NCBI RefSeq assembly: GCF_037963865.1
Contig: NZ_CP150170.1
Location: 7,006,001 to 7,070,000 of the forward strand
Length of the DNA: 64,000 bases
Direction: 5' to 3'
Source: Paenibacillus sp. FSL R10-2734
Lineage (GTDB): Bacteria > Bacillota > Bacilli > Paenibacillales > Paenibacillaceae
In this document: positions 7,989 to 15,653 of the stretch, piece by piece
Numbering within the stretch: position 1 is the stretch's first letter
Layout of the letters: each line of letters begins with the position of its first letter
Position numbers and translations under genes: made by a program
Notes under the pieces: generated by a model
Database searches by the model: none
What the model was told of the DNA's origin: nothing
The model's input: the letters and a program-made list of their open reading frames with translations, nothing else

Positions 7989-9358
7989 TCAAGACGTTGT
8001 ATGTACGCGTCATTCTCACGTTTCTAGGCATCATTATCTTTAGTCTAATCTGTTCCTTTTTCATTGGTTTGTATGTCTTTCAGAAACAAATAAGTTATGA
8101 GGGACAGAATGAAATGATCGTAGTGGGAAAAGAGATCATTCACCGCTATGATGACGCTAAACCAAAGGATGCGGACGAGTTCCTGAATAGTATGGTTAAG
8201 GTATCCGCATACCCTATCCACCTGTACAATCATGCCGGAGAACATACTTTTTATGGGCTCAAAGGTAGTCCGGCTGTCAATGTCCCTCCCGAAGCTGTCA
8301 AACAAGTACTGCAAGGAAAGTTCTACCGTTCCTCCACGGAAGATAAGGATACTTTTATCGGGATGCCCTTTATGTTGGATGGGGAGTGGCGTGCGATGTT
8401 CTTGCAGTATTCTGCTGAGAACGAAAATATCGTCAATCGGATGGTGCTCTTTGTGCTTTTGCTCGTGCTTTTGCTGGGTAGTGTATGCATTCTTTTTGCC
8501 GCCAGATATTTGGTAGAGCCGATCAAAGCACTGACGAATGCAACAAAAAGGCTGGCCAAGGGTGATTTCGAGGTGGAGCTTAAAGTGAACCGAATAGATG
8601 AAATCGGGGAATTGACACAAAGCTATGTGGAGATGGCAGGAGAGCTGAAGCAGTTGGAACAGATGAGGCAGGATTTCGTATCCAACGTTTCACATGAAAT
8701 CCAGACACCCCTCACGTCGATTTCCGGCTTTGCCAAGGCGCTACTGAACCATGATTTAATCGTGGAAGAGGAACGCAGCGAATATCTTGATATCATCATT
8801 GCGGAGAGTGAACGTCTGTCGAGGCTAAGTGATAATTTACTGAAGCTCGCTTCCTTGGATTCTGAACATCATCCCTATAGCGTAAGTACCTTCAATCTTG
8901 ACGAGCAGATTAGAACCATCGTTGTGACCTGTGAGCCCCAATGGTCAGCCAAAGGCATTGTTATCGATCTTGAACTGCCGGAAGCGATTAAAATTAAGGG
9001 TGATGAAGATCAGCTGAAGCAAGTATGGATGAATTTGCTCAGCAACAGCATCAAATTCACACCGGTAGGCGGGAATATTCGCATCAGTATAGATAGTAGT
9101 GCAACAGAAGTATCCGTCACCATCAGCGATAACGGAATCGGGATCTCCCCGGAAGAGTTCAACGCTGTATTCCAAAGGTTTTATAAAATAGACAAGTCGC
9201 GGAGTGGAAACAACAATGGCAATGGTCTGGGACTCGCGATCGTTAAAAAAATCATCTCCCTGCATCAGGGAAGCATAGAGCTGGACGGTGCGGTTGGAGA
9301 GGGAACGACGATTATCGTTAGGCTACCTTGTGTTAGAACAAAATCACCCCACGGGTGA
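7985..9358 (+). CDS. Sensor histidine kinase (EnvZ/PhoR type)
   Basis: A 457-residue membrane sensor kinase: helix about 8-30, an extracellular domain of roughly 120 residues, helix about 153-173, a HAMP linker, the HisKA dimerisation domain with phospho-acceptor His237 in VSNVSHEIQTPL, then an ATPase domain with N-box (NLLSNSIKFT), G1 (DNGIGI) and G2 (GNGLGLAI). It presumably phosphorylates the preceding response regulator, with which it overlaps by four bases. Its final 60 bases have a decayed second copy near 12.0 kb. The signal is unknown. Confidence 0.92.
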   Translation: MIKTLYVRVILTFLGIIIFSLICSFFIGLYVFQKQISYEGQNEMIVVGKEIIHRYDDAKPKDADEFLNSMVKVSAYPIHLYNHAGEHTFYGLKGSPAVNVPPEAVKQVLQGKFYRSSTEDKDTFIGMPFMLDGEWRAMFLQYSAENENIVNRMVLFVLLLVLLLGSVCILFAARYLVEPIKALTNATKRLAKGDFEVELKVNRIDEIGELTQSYVEMAGELKQLEQMRQDFVSNVSHEIQTPLTSISGFAKALLNHDLIVEEERSEYLDIIIAESERLSRLSDNLLKLASLDSEHHPYSVSTFNLDEQIRTIVVTCEPQWSAKGIVIDLELPEAIKIKGDEDQLKQVWMNLLSNSIKFTPVGGNIRISIDSSATEVSVTISDNGIGISPEEFNAVFQRFYKIDKSRSGNNNGNGLGLAIVKKIISLHQGSIELDGAVGEGTTIIVRLPCVRTKSPHG

Positions 9359-9369
9359 ATAAGCTTACA

Positions 9370-9406
9370 AGCCAGCGGTCATTTGTCTGCTGGCTCTTCT
9401 TTTTTC
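9370..9406 (+). terminator. Rho-independent terminator of the two-component operon
   Basis: AGCCAGC (9370-9376) pairs with GCTGGCT (9389-9395) around a 12-base loop, followed by CTTCTTTTTT. It lies 12 bases after the kinase stop. Confidence 0.85.
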
Positions 9407-9532
9407 GCCAAGGTTCCATTACATACTGGACAGAAAAACTCTGGCGATTCTCAGTTCTCCAGTTCATACGAGCACTCGGCCACTATAAATTCAGGTACTG
9501 GATAGCTTCCAATTCGTCCATATTCTGCGCAG

Positions 9533-10165
9533 TTACTCTAAGTACAGAGTCCCAAAATCACAGCTGCAATGAAAATCTGGTTTATTCGAATGAACTCTGC
9601 TCCATGTTCCAAAGTGCGGATAGGTCGTATCGTCGCCGCACTTGTAAAAGTTTCCTCGCATCCTTTTTCCCGGCACTGCCCGAAAATCCGAAAAATATGA
9701 TTGTACCCAAGCCCATGGGATCGAAAAGCTTAATTCCCAATACACTTCCCCTTTAACATTAATTTGATCCGTGGTGGATAGGATGTGGAAAAGTGCCGGA
9801 TTGATAGTGATTGGGAAGCGATCATACCGATCCGTTCCTATCTGTAAGAGAATTGTGCCATTCGCATTGAATTCGAAATTCATATAGCGCTGGTCCGAAT
9901 CCGGATCAGGCTGAAAAAAGAACTCGATGCAGCTATCCTTATACACGGGATCATTCATGTTTCTATATGTTCGTATTGGATTCTTTTCGTAAACCTTAAA
10001 CTGAATCTTCAGATCCTCCTGACTGTAATTTAATCTCGCTGTAACGACCGGAGTATACCCTTTAAGCCATTGATACTGCTTGATGATCTGGACTTCTTCT
10101 GTATCTGAAACATCCGTCTGATTTGTCTGGCGGGAAATTACTAAGGTTTCCAATTTTCTTTCCAT
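9533..10165 (-). CDS. CBM9-like carbohydrate-binding domain protein
   Basis: A 210-residue protein formed of a single family-9-type carbohydrate-binding/DOMON-like domain, as in stand-alone proteins near Paenibacillus sugar loci. Recognisable elements are WLKGYTPVVTARLNY near the start, DSCIEFFFQPDPDSDQRYMNFEFN in the middle and HFGTW near the end. There is no signal peptide, so it is probably cytoplasmic; its role is unknown. The start is preceded by AAGGGA. It lies 58 bases behind a broken sugar isomerase gene and an intact Gfo/Idh gene on the same strand, and all three form an apparent island. Confidence 0.72.
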   Translation of the reverse strand: MERKLETLVISRQTNQTDVSDTEEVQIIKQYQWLKGYTPVVTARLNYSQEDLKIQFKVYEKNPIRTYRNMNDPVYKDSCIEFFFQPDPDSDQRYMNFEFNANGTILLQIGTDRYDRFPITINPALFHILSTTDQINVKGEVYWELSFSIPWAWVQSYFSDFRAVPGKRMRGNFYKCGDDTTYPHFGTWSRVHSNKPDFHCSCDFGTLYLE

Positions 10166-10223
10166 GGTTCATTCCCTTCTGTTCGCAGTCTCGATCCCCG
10201 AGATTTCGTACGGCCGTCTGCCG

Positions 10224-10722
10224 TTACCTGTATTTGCGGATGAAGGAGACCGCCCGCTCTATATCCCTCTCGGGCGCATCCCCCACTTCTCGCTCGATGG
10301 TCAGATACCCCTCGTATCCGATCTCCTGCAAGGCGGCGAAAGTAGGCGTCGAAATCCACCTTTCCCTCGCCCAACGGAACCTCCTGGAATATGGCACCGG
10401 AGCTTACAAGCTCGGCAATCCGTTGATGATCCAGCGGCTGGTACCCTATGGCACCGTACACATCCCTCGGATCGACCGGCTGATACCGAATGCCGTCCTT
10501 CACATGGGTGTGGACGATATAGTCCTTCAGCAGGTGTACACCCTGGACCGGGTCATCCCCTGTTACCATCACCATGTTGGCAGGGTCGAAATTCACGGCT
10601 ACCCCTCTGCCTCCAAGGGTATCGAGAAAGGCCCGGAGATGGGCTGCCGTCTCCGGACCCGTCTCCAAAGCGAAGTACCCCTTCATCCTCGAAGCATAAT
10701 CACAGAGTTCCGCACAAGCCAT
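10224..10722 (-). pseudogene. Sugar phosphate isomerase/epimerase (TIM barrel), truncated and frameshifted
   Basis: C-terminal remnant of a xylose-isomerase-like TIM-barrel enzyme. From the ATG at 10722 the frame gives family features ALETGPETAAHLRAFLDTLG, VNFDPANMVMVTGDDP and VHTHVKDG (metal-binding His/Asp/Glu strands). At 10339-10341 an extra A (T on the coding strand) shifts the frame. In the shifted frame the protein continues as FAALQEIGYEGYLTIERE and ends at the TAA at 10224, the normal family C-terminus. Without this correction the frame runs as nonsense into the next gene. Roughly the first half of the usual 270-290 residues is missing: only 25 bases separate this start from the Gfo/Idh stop. 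A GGAGG stands before 10722, so a short product could still be translated, but no active barrel can form. Confidence 0.8.
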
Positions 10723-10747
10723 AAAATCAACCTCCTCCCACCCACCC

Positions 10748-11770
10748 TTATTTCGCGCAGGGTAACGTAATTCCTTCATGGATCGCCTGGTCGGCCAGGA
10801 GAGCGATCTCCATCGCCCGACAAGCATCCTCCATTGACGGTATAGCGGGCAAGTTGTTCTCCAGCATGGACAGGAAATAGTCCAGTTGGGCACCCGTAGG
10901 CTTCACGGAGAAGTCCATATTGATCTGCCGGATCGTTCCTTTCCGGTAGTCTTCAACCTCGACCAGATTTCCCAGATGCTGCTCCTCCCGCGGTCGATCG
11001 TTCTTGTAGATGATGCGGATCCTGCCTGCCGGTCCGATGAATTCCTTCCGGTTGTCAGTCGGCATCCCCTTGCCCCACCCCGTCTCGAAGTAGCCGATGG
11101 AGCCGTCCGATAGACGGAGGGTCATGAGTCCGTAATTGTAAGTGTACGGCGGGACTTCTTCATAGAGACGCTGACCGATCCCGTTGACGCTTACCACGTC
11201 CGCCCCTGTGGCCCAACGCATCACATCGATATAATGGACGCCGCAATCCACGATCGGTGAGACGTCCCGGAGCAGGGACAGGTGGGAATCCCAATTGTTG
11301 GAGGGTTTCAATTGGGTTAACCGAATAACCAAGGGGAAGCCGATGGCGCCCTCCCGGATCATCTTCATAACCGCCTGGTACGTGGTGTTATGGCGAAGAA
11401 TATGACCGATCAGCACCTTGGTCTTGGCTCCACGGGCCAGCTTCATGAATTCCTGCGTTTCCCGTGTATTACCCGCCATTGGTTTCTCGCATAGGATATG
11501 CTTCCCTGCAGCGACGCAAGCTTCTGCTATCTCCAGATGGGAAGAAGGGTACGTGGCGATAATGACCAGATCCACATCGTCACGCTCGATCAAGGCCCGG
11601 TAATCCGTGCTCCAACACTCGGCTCCGTATTGGCTTGCCACTAATGATGCCCTGTCCCGGTTCCAGTCCACTACGCCGATTAACCGGACCCGCTTCTGCT
11701 GTGATATGGCGTCCAAGTGGAGAGAGCCCATATAACCGCAGCCTATCACGACCGCCCCGTACCTTTTCAT
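10748..11770 (-). CDS. Gfo/Idh/MocA-family NAD(P)-dependent oxidoreductase
   Basis: A 340-residue cytosolic dehydrogenase, probably acting on a sugar or inositol derivative. The Rossmann motif VIGCGYMG is at residues 8-15; CEKPMAG, with the catalytic-site Lys, lies near residue 95; the C-terminal substrate domain contains DCGVHYIDVMRWATGA, with the conserved Asp and His of the family. It appears intact. It precedes the broken isomerase on the same strand, a common pairing in sugar catabolism. The coding region is visibly richer in GC (many CCG/CGG/GCG codons) than the two-component and ECF genes on either side, suggesting acquisition from elsewhere. Confidence 0.88.
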   Translation of the reverse strand: MKRYGAVVIGCGYMGSLHLDAISQQKRVRLIGVVDWNRDRASLVASQYGAECWSTDYRALIERDDVDLVIIATYPSSHLEIAEACVAAGKHILCEKPMAGNTRETQEFMKLARGAKTKVLIGHILRHNTTYQAVMKMIREGAIGFPLVIRLTQLKPSNNWDSHLSLLRDVSPIVDCGVHYIDVMRWATGADVVSVNGIGQRLYEEVPPYTYNYGLMTLRLSDGSIGYFETGWGKGMPTDNRKEFIGPAGRIRIIYKNDRPREEQHLGNLVEVEDYRKGTIRQINMDFSVKPTGAQLDYFLSMLENNLPAIPSMEDACRAMEIALLADQAIHEGITLPCAK

Positions 11771-11996
11771 GATGCATCCATCCTATTCTCACTCATTGAG
11801 GTTATTTTATGTTGATTCAATGCATATCCCACTCTTACATTTGCATAATCCCGGATTACTAAAGAATAATTTTCGTCTTGTTATGATACCTTATTACCTT
11901 TATTATATAAGAATGGTGGAGAGTTTTATTTAGCTATGAAAGTTACTTTTTGCACGATTCCGTTATTCTATCTAATTCTATATAAGGACTTGATGA
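11771..11996. other. AT-rich intergenic stretch upstream of the Gfo/Idh gene
   Basis: About 225 bases with no coding signal on either strand. It is markedly AT-rich in contrast to the GC-rich gene it precedes, and presumably holds the leftward promoter of the island genes. I saw no clear CcpA site or strong -35/-10 pair. Confidence 0.4.
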
Positions 11997-12056
11997 GAGC
12001 TAGAAGGTGCCGCTAAAATGGGAACAACAATTATCGTTAGGCTACACTTGTCTTAG
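11997..12056 (+). pseudogene. Decayed copy of a histidine-kinase 3' end
   Basis: Sixty bases that match the end of the intact kinase gene (9278-9342) without gaps over 50 positions at roughly 80% identity. The shared core is ATTATCGTTAGGCTAC. Translated, it reads ELEGAAKMGTTIIVRLHLS then TAG, against ELDGAVGEGTTIIVRL in the kinase. It has no upstream kinase sequence and is followed at once by a terminator, as the tail of a real gene would be. This is a fossil of a paralogous or duplicated sensor gene. Confidence 0.75.
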
Positions 12057-12060
12057 AATC

Positions 12061-12106
12061 AAAAAACAGGAGATGCTCCGGTGTACCGGAGCATCTCCTG
12101 TTTTTT
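12061..12106. terminator. Strong bidirectional terminator
   Basis: A perfect 21-base stem (six A, CAGGAGATGCTCCGG; loop TGTA) with six T on each strand. It follows the kinase remnant on the plus strand and lies downstream of the leftward ECF operon on the other. Confidence 0.9.
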
Positions 12107-12168
12107 AGGTTAGATCTAGGAGCATCGTAACTCAATGCTTTCTAGTCACTACCGCTCCCCTTCGGCTA

Positions 12169-12207
12169 AAAACCGAAGGGGGGTTCTTTGAGCCTTCCTT
12201 CGGTTTT
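12169..12207. terminator. Hairpin with T-run, likely terminator of the ECF operon
   Basis: AAAACCGAAGG (12169-12179) pairs exactly with CCTTCGGTTTT (12197-12207). On the minus strand the stem ends in GGTTTTTAG, which suits termination of the leftward transporter operon. Confidence 0.6.
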
Positions 12208-12220
12208 GGGTTTGGTGTTC

Positions 12221-12370
12221 GCGCTGAAAGCAGCGGAGAGAACGGACTGATTGTGGAAAAGCGGAGCGTTCGCCTTTGTGTCCGGATTTTACCCTAGGGG
12301 GAAAAATTCAAAAAATCTGGACACAACAGCGATTGTAACAACAGTCCGTTCTCGGAGCGTCCGCCAGCGC
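12221..12370. repeat. Nested palindromic intergenic element
   Basis: Outer arms GCGCTG...AGAACGGACTG (12221-12249) and its near complement (12342-12370) match at 21 of 29 positions, including 11 consecutive bases. Inner arms TTGTGTCCGGATTTT (12276-12290) and AAAATCTGGACACAA (12312-12326) differ at one position. The centre contains CCCTAGGG. It is non-coding, about 150 bases long, with no transposase. The form fits a REP- or MITE-like extragenic palindrome; no second copy was noticed in this window. Confidence 0.6.
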
Positions 12371-12409
12371 AAAGCGCACAGCGCCTAGCACAAACAACCG
12401 CCAAACACC

Positions 12410-13138
12410 CTAAGGCTCAATCAAACCATACTTCGTTTTTATCCGATCCAACTTTTCAATCATAGGCTTAGCAATGAAAAAGAGGAACACCACCGTAGAA
12501 ATCGCATGCACCATATCAAACCAAAAGGCTGAAATATAAGTGGTCATCAAAGCTGACCATGAGAACTCAGCAGTGAACATCATCAGCGAGCCTATATTGA
12601 TAATGCCTCCATAAACTAAGAACGTCGCTAGACCTCCGAAGATGCACAGAGACAGCTTAGTCTTTTTAAGCAGACCCTTCTTGAAGAAAATGCCCGCCAA
12701 GAAACCAATAATGCCAAAACAGAACATTTGCCAAGGCGTCCAAGGTCCCTGCCCAAAGAAGAAATTTGAGACGAAGCCCGCAACAGCGCCCACCAGAAAT
12801 CCTGCTTCAGCCCCTAAACTCACACCTGCGATGATCACAATAGCTACAACCGGCTTAAACTGTGGCAACATGAAAAAGGCTGCGCGTCCCGCCACCGCAA
12901 TAGCTGCTAACACCGCTATGACGATGAGCTCCCTCGCCTGCGGCTTCCGTTTCTCGAACACGAGCGCAAAAGGAAGCATCGTATAGATAATGATCAAGAG
13001 ACTGATAAAGTAATATTTCCGATCATCTAACACGAAGATACCTAACAATATCGTAGCCGGAATAACTATGAAGATTAATAGTGCCGCTAATAAAGTTCGA
13101 CGACTCAAAGGGCGACCTGTTACCTGCTTCTTTGACAT
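12410..13138 (-). CDS. ECF transporter S component, probably for cobalamin (CbrT-like)
   Basis: A 242-residue integral membrane protein with about seven helices, the substrate-binding subunit of an energy-coupling-factor vitamin importer. The core ARELIVIAVLAAIAVAGRAA followed by FKPVVAIVIIAG and FFFGQGPWTPWQMF is what I associate with the CbrT-like group of firmicute S components linked to B12. It is the last gene of the operon: its start overlaps the end of the ATPase gene by 19 bases. Cobalamin as substrate is inferred from the upstream cobalamin riboswitch and the transcobalamin-like partners, and is supported by, but not proven from, the S sequence itself. Confidence 0.8.
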   Translation of the reverse strand: MSKKQVTGRPLSRRTLLAALLIFIVIPATILLGIFVLDDRKYYFISLLIIIYTMLPFALVFEKRKPQARELIVIAVLAAIAVAGRAAFFMLPQFKPVVAIVIIAGVSLGAEAGFLVGAVAGFVSNFFFGQGPWTPWQMFCFGIIGFLAGIFFKKGLLKKTKLSLCIFGGLATFLVYGGIINIGSLMMFTAEFSWSALMTTYISAFWFDMVHAISTVVFLFFIAKPMIEKLDRIKTKYGLIEP

Positions 13139-14790
13139 AAATCAATCACACCCTCTATCGTTACTCCCTCACTCCATACATGTCGCGCCATACGGTTGGC
13201 GGCAGTTGTATAGAAGCTGTTTCCCGCAAAAAACTTCTTCGCTTCATTCGTAGTAATGATACTTCCATCAAAGAACATCGCGCAAACCTCAGCATACTTG
13301 GCACAAAATTCAACGTCATGCGAAACCATTACGATAGTAACACCTTCGGCATTAAGCTTTTGCAGGAATAGGGCTAGCTTCTCTTTGAATGGCCCATCCA
13401 ATCCTTTGGTCGGTTCATCCAATAGCAGGATTTTCGGTTCTAACAAAAGCACTTTTGCCAGCGCCGCACGCTGCTGCTCTCCACCACTTAGATCATACGG
13501 GTGCATGGAGAGGAGATGTTCTAGTTCTGCGAACTTAACCACGCTCTCTACTCTGGAGGTTTTTTCTTCCTTCGTTAAAGGGAGCTGGGATAACATCTCG
13601 TACAAATCTAGCTCAACTGTTTTTTTCACAAATAACGTTTGCGGATTTTGCGGGAGGATGCCCAGATTGTTAGTAAACAATGCTTTGGTATTCATCTTCG
13701 CAGGGTTGTTCCCGCCGATTAATACCTTCCCTCTGTAGGGCTGGAGGATGCCACTCATCAGTGACAGGGTTGAGGTCTTGCCTGTTCCGTTCCCACCCAC
13801 AATGCAGTAGAACTGCCCCTGCTTTACTTCAAAAGACAAATCTTTAATGATGTCCGATCCGTTTTTATCATATTTAAACCATACATCCTTGAATTTTATG
13901 ACTACAGGGCCGTCCTCTTTCGTACTTGGCCGAGATTCTGCCATCGTTGCAGGTGTCTTATCCTCTAGAAAAGCATCCAGCCATTGGCGTCCTTCCTTCA
14001 CTGTAACGGGCCAAGCTAAGTCATTCTCTACTCCTGCGTAAATTTGCATCGGTGAAGGCATAGACAGAAACATCGGATGGTTCAGCTTGCTTAAAGCTTC
14101 GCCCACCTTTTGCGGAGTGTCATCGGCAATCAAGACTCCTTCATTCAGAACGATCAGCCGATCTGTAAGCGGAAGAACATCCTCTAGACGGTGCTCGGTC
14201 ATAATAACGGTTGTTCCTAGCTCACGATTAATTTTTTTGACCGTCTCCAAAAAATCGGAAGCCGCGATTGGATCTAGCTGGGAGGTTGGCTCGTCAAGAA
14301 TTAAAACAGAGGGATGCATAGCCATTATGGATGCTAAATTAAGCAGCTGCTTCTGACCGCCCGAAAGCTCAGTCACACTTTTATGAAACCAGGTCTGGAT
14401 TCCAAAAAAACTGGCCATTTCAGCCACGCGCAGACGAATCGTAGAATTGTCATAGCCTAAGCTTTCAAGTCCGAAGGCCAGCTCATGCCACACCTTGTCA
14501 GTCACAATTTGATTGTCCGGACTTTGCAGTACATAACCGATTTCCGCTGCCTGTGTCCGCCCATCGATCTCTTCTACAGGTTGACCCTTATAATAAATCG
14601 CCCCTTGGCGTGTGCCGTGTGGGGTTAGGATTGATTTCAGTTGTCTAAGTAAGGTGCTTTTGCCGCAGCCTGACTTTCCACAAATCGTAATGAAGTCTCC
14701 GCTTGCAATCGTAAGATTAATATTCGAAAGAGCTGCTTGCTCTTGTTCAGGAAAGGTAAAGCTTAGTTCTTCGATTCGATAGATTTCCAT
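13120..14790 (-). CDS. ECF transporter ATPase, fused A and A' subunits
   Basis: A 556-residue protein with two complete ABC nucleotide-binding domains. The first has Walker A GKSGCGKST, signature LSGGQKQLL and Walker B VLILDEPTSQLD. The second has Walker A GGNGTGKTS, signature LSGGEQQRAAL and Walker B ILLLDEPTKGLD. It powers the membrane subunits encoded on each side. The start at 14790 (MEIYRIEELSF) is preferred over an upstream in-frame ATG because GGAGG stands 7 bases before it; it overlaps the T-component gene by 28 bases. Fusion of A and A' in one chain fits a dedicated group I transporter rather than the shared EcfAA'T module. Confidence 0.92.
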   Translation of the reverse strand: MEIYRIEELSFTFPEQEQAALSNINLTIASGDFITICGKSGCGKSTLLRQLKSILTPHGTRQGAIYYKGQPVEEIDGRTQAAEIGYVLQSPDNQIVTDKVWHELAFGLESLGYDNSTIRLRVAEMASFFGIQTWFHKSVTELSGGQKQLLNLASIMAMHPSVLILDEPTSQLDPIAASDFLETVKKINRELGTTVIMTEHRLEDVLPLTDRLIVLNEGVLIADDTPQKVGEALSKLNHPMFLSMPSPMQIYAGVENDLAWPVTVKEGRQWLDAFLEDKTPATMAESRPSTKEDGPVVIKFKDVWFKYDKNGSDIIKDLSFEVKQGQFYCIVGGNGTGKTSTLSLMSGILQPYRGKVLIGGNNPAKMNTKALFTNNLGILPQNPQTLFVKKTVELDLYEMLSQLPLTKEEKTSRVESVVKFAELEHLLSMHPYDLSGGEQQRAALAKVLLLEPKILLLDEPTKGLDGPFKEKLALFLQKLNAEGVTIVMVSHDVEFCAKYAEVCAMFFDGSIITTNEAKKFFAGNSFYTTAANRMARHVWSEGVTIEGVIDLCQRSR

Positions 14791-15653
14791 TTCATTGCCT
14801 CCACCATATTGATGAGCACAGGGATCATACATAACGCAAAATAAGCGATATATATAAGGATACTAAAAGGTGTAATTGCGCTCGCTTTAATCGACGGATA
14901 ATATCTCATCGTGTTCTCACCCATTGCTGCACCTACAGCTACCATCGCAATTAAACCTGTCATAATCAAAAGGACTACTTTGTCCCGGGCATCTAAACGA
15001 AAGATCGAAAAGCTTGTACGTCCCGGCAATCCATACCCTCTTGATTTCATGGAATCCGCCGTCTCAATCGCATTTTCCAAAGCCCAGGTGGTCATAATCG
15101 AGAGGATTGTAATCCCATTCCGCGCACGCGCGAGAAGATTTCCCTGTGTGACATCCCTGCCTATACATTTTTGAGCATTCGAAATCACCTTGATTTGCGC
15201 TAAATATCTAGGAACAAAACGAAGCACCATCGAAAAAATCAACGACAGTGCCGGTAGTATTTTTCCGAATATATAAATAAACTTATCCGAGGTCATCACG
15301 ACGTTATAACAGGAGAACCATATGATTACCGTCACAAACATACACGCCGCTGCCACGCCATAAAGAATGGATTCCATCGTAATGGGGTTTCCGTTATTTA
15401 AATAGAACAGGATCGTTACCCCTTGATGATTAAAGACAGGATTCATAATAGCCATAAACAGCAAAAAGGGGATCATATACAGCAAATTAAATTTGATCGC
15501 CTTTTTTCCTTTTAACATAAAAGAGTAGACTATAGCACTAATCAGCCCAATAGCCTGAAAAATCGGATGCATGAACACCATGCTGAATAGCAACACAACA
15601 ACAAAATAAAGAAAATTTACAAACGGATGAAAGGTAGAAAAGCTATCCTTCAT
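14763..15653 (-). CDS. ECF transporter transmembrane T component
   Basis: A 296-residue membrane protein with about five to six helices, the scaffold subunit that couples ATPases to the S component. The cytoplasmic coupling region shows the family hallmark SMKSRGYG (AMxxRGF type) near residue 200 and an Arg-rich helix at NLLARARNG. Its start overlaps the preceding DUF4430 gene stop by four bases (ATGA) and its end overlaps the ATPase start by 28 bases, so the five genes are tightly translationally coupled. Confidence 0.9.
   Translation of the reverse strand: MKDSFSTFHPFVNFLYFVVVLLFSMVFMHPIFQAIGLISAIVYSFMLKGKKAIKFNLLYMIPFLLFMAIMNPVFNHQGVTILFYLNNGNPITMESILYGVAAACMFVTVIIWFSCYNVVMTSDKFIYIFGKILPALSLIFSMVLRFVPRYLAQIKVISNAQKCIGRDVTQGNLLARARNGITILSIMTTWALENAIETADSMKSRGYGLPGRTSFSIFRLDARDKVVLLIMTGLIAMVAVGAAMGENTMRYYPSIKASAITPFSILIYIAYFALCMIPVLINMVEAMKWKSIESKN

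Noticed and set aside
9355..9756. 133-codon plus-strand frame after the kinase
   Set aside because: It crosses the terminator at 9370-9406 and overlaps the CBM9-like gene antisense; no recognisable content.
10123..10893. Long frames on both strands over the isomerase region (215 and 186 codons on plus; 250 codons on minus)
   Set aside because: The plus frames are GC-rich shadows. The minus frame joins an unrelated N-terminus, the true isomerase stretch and nonsense after the frameshift, so only the remnant is annotated.
9533..12106. Intact insertion sequence or integron as carrier of the island
   Set aside because: No transposase, integrase or terminal inverted repeats were found; only the duplicated kinase tail marks the borders.
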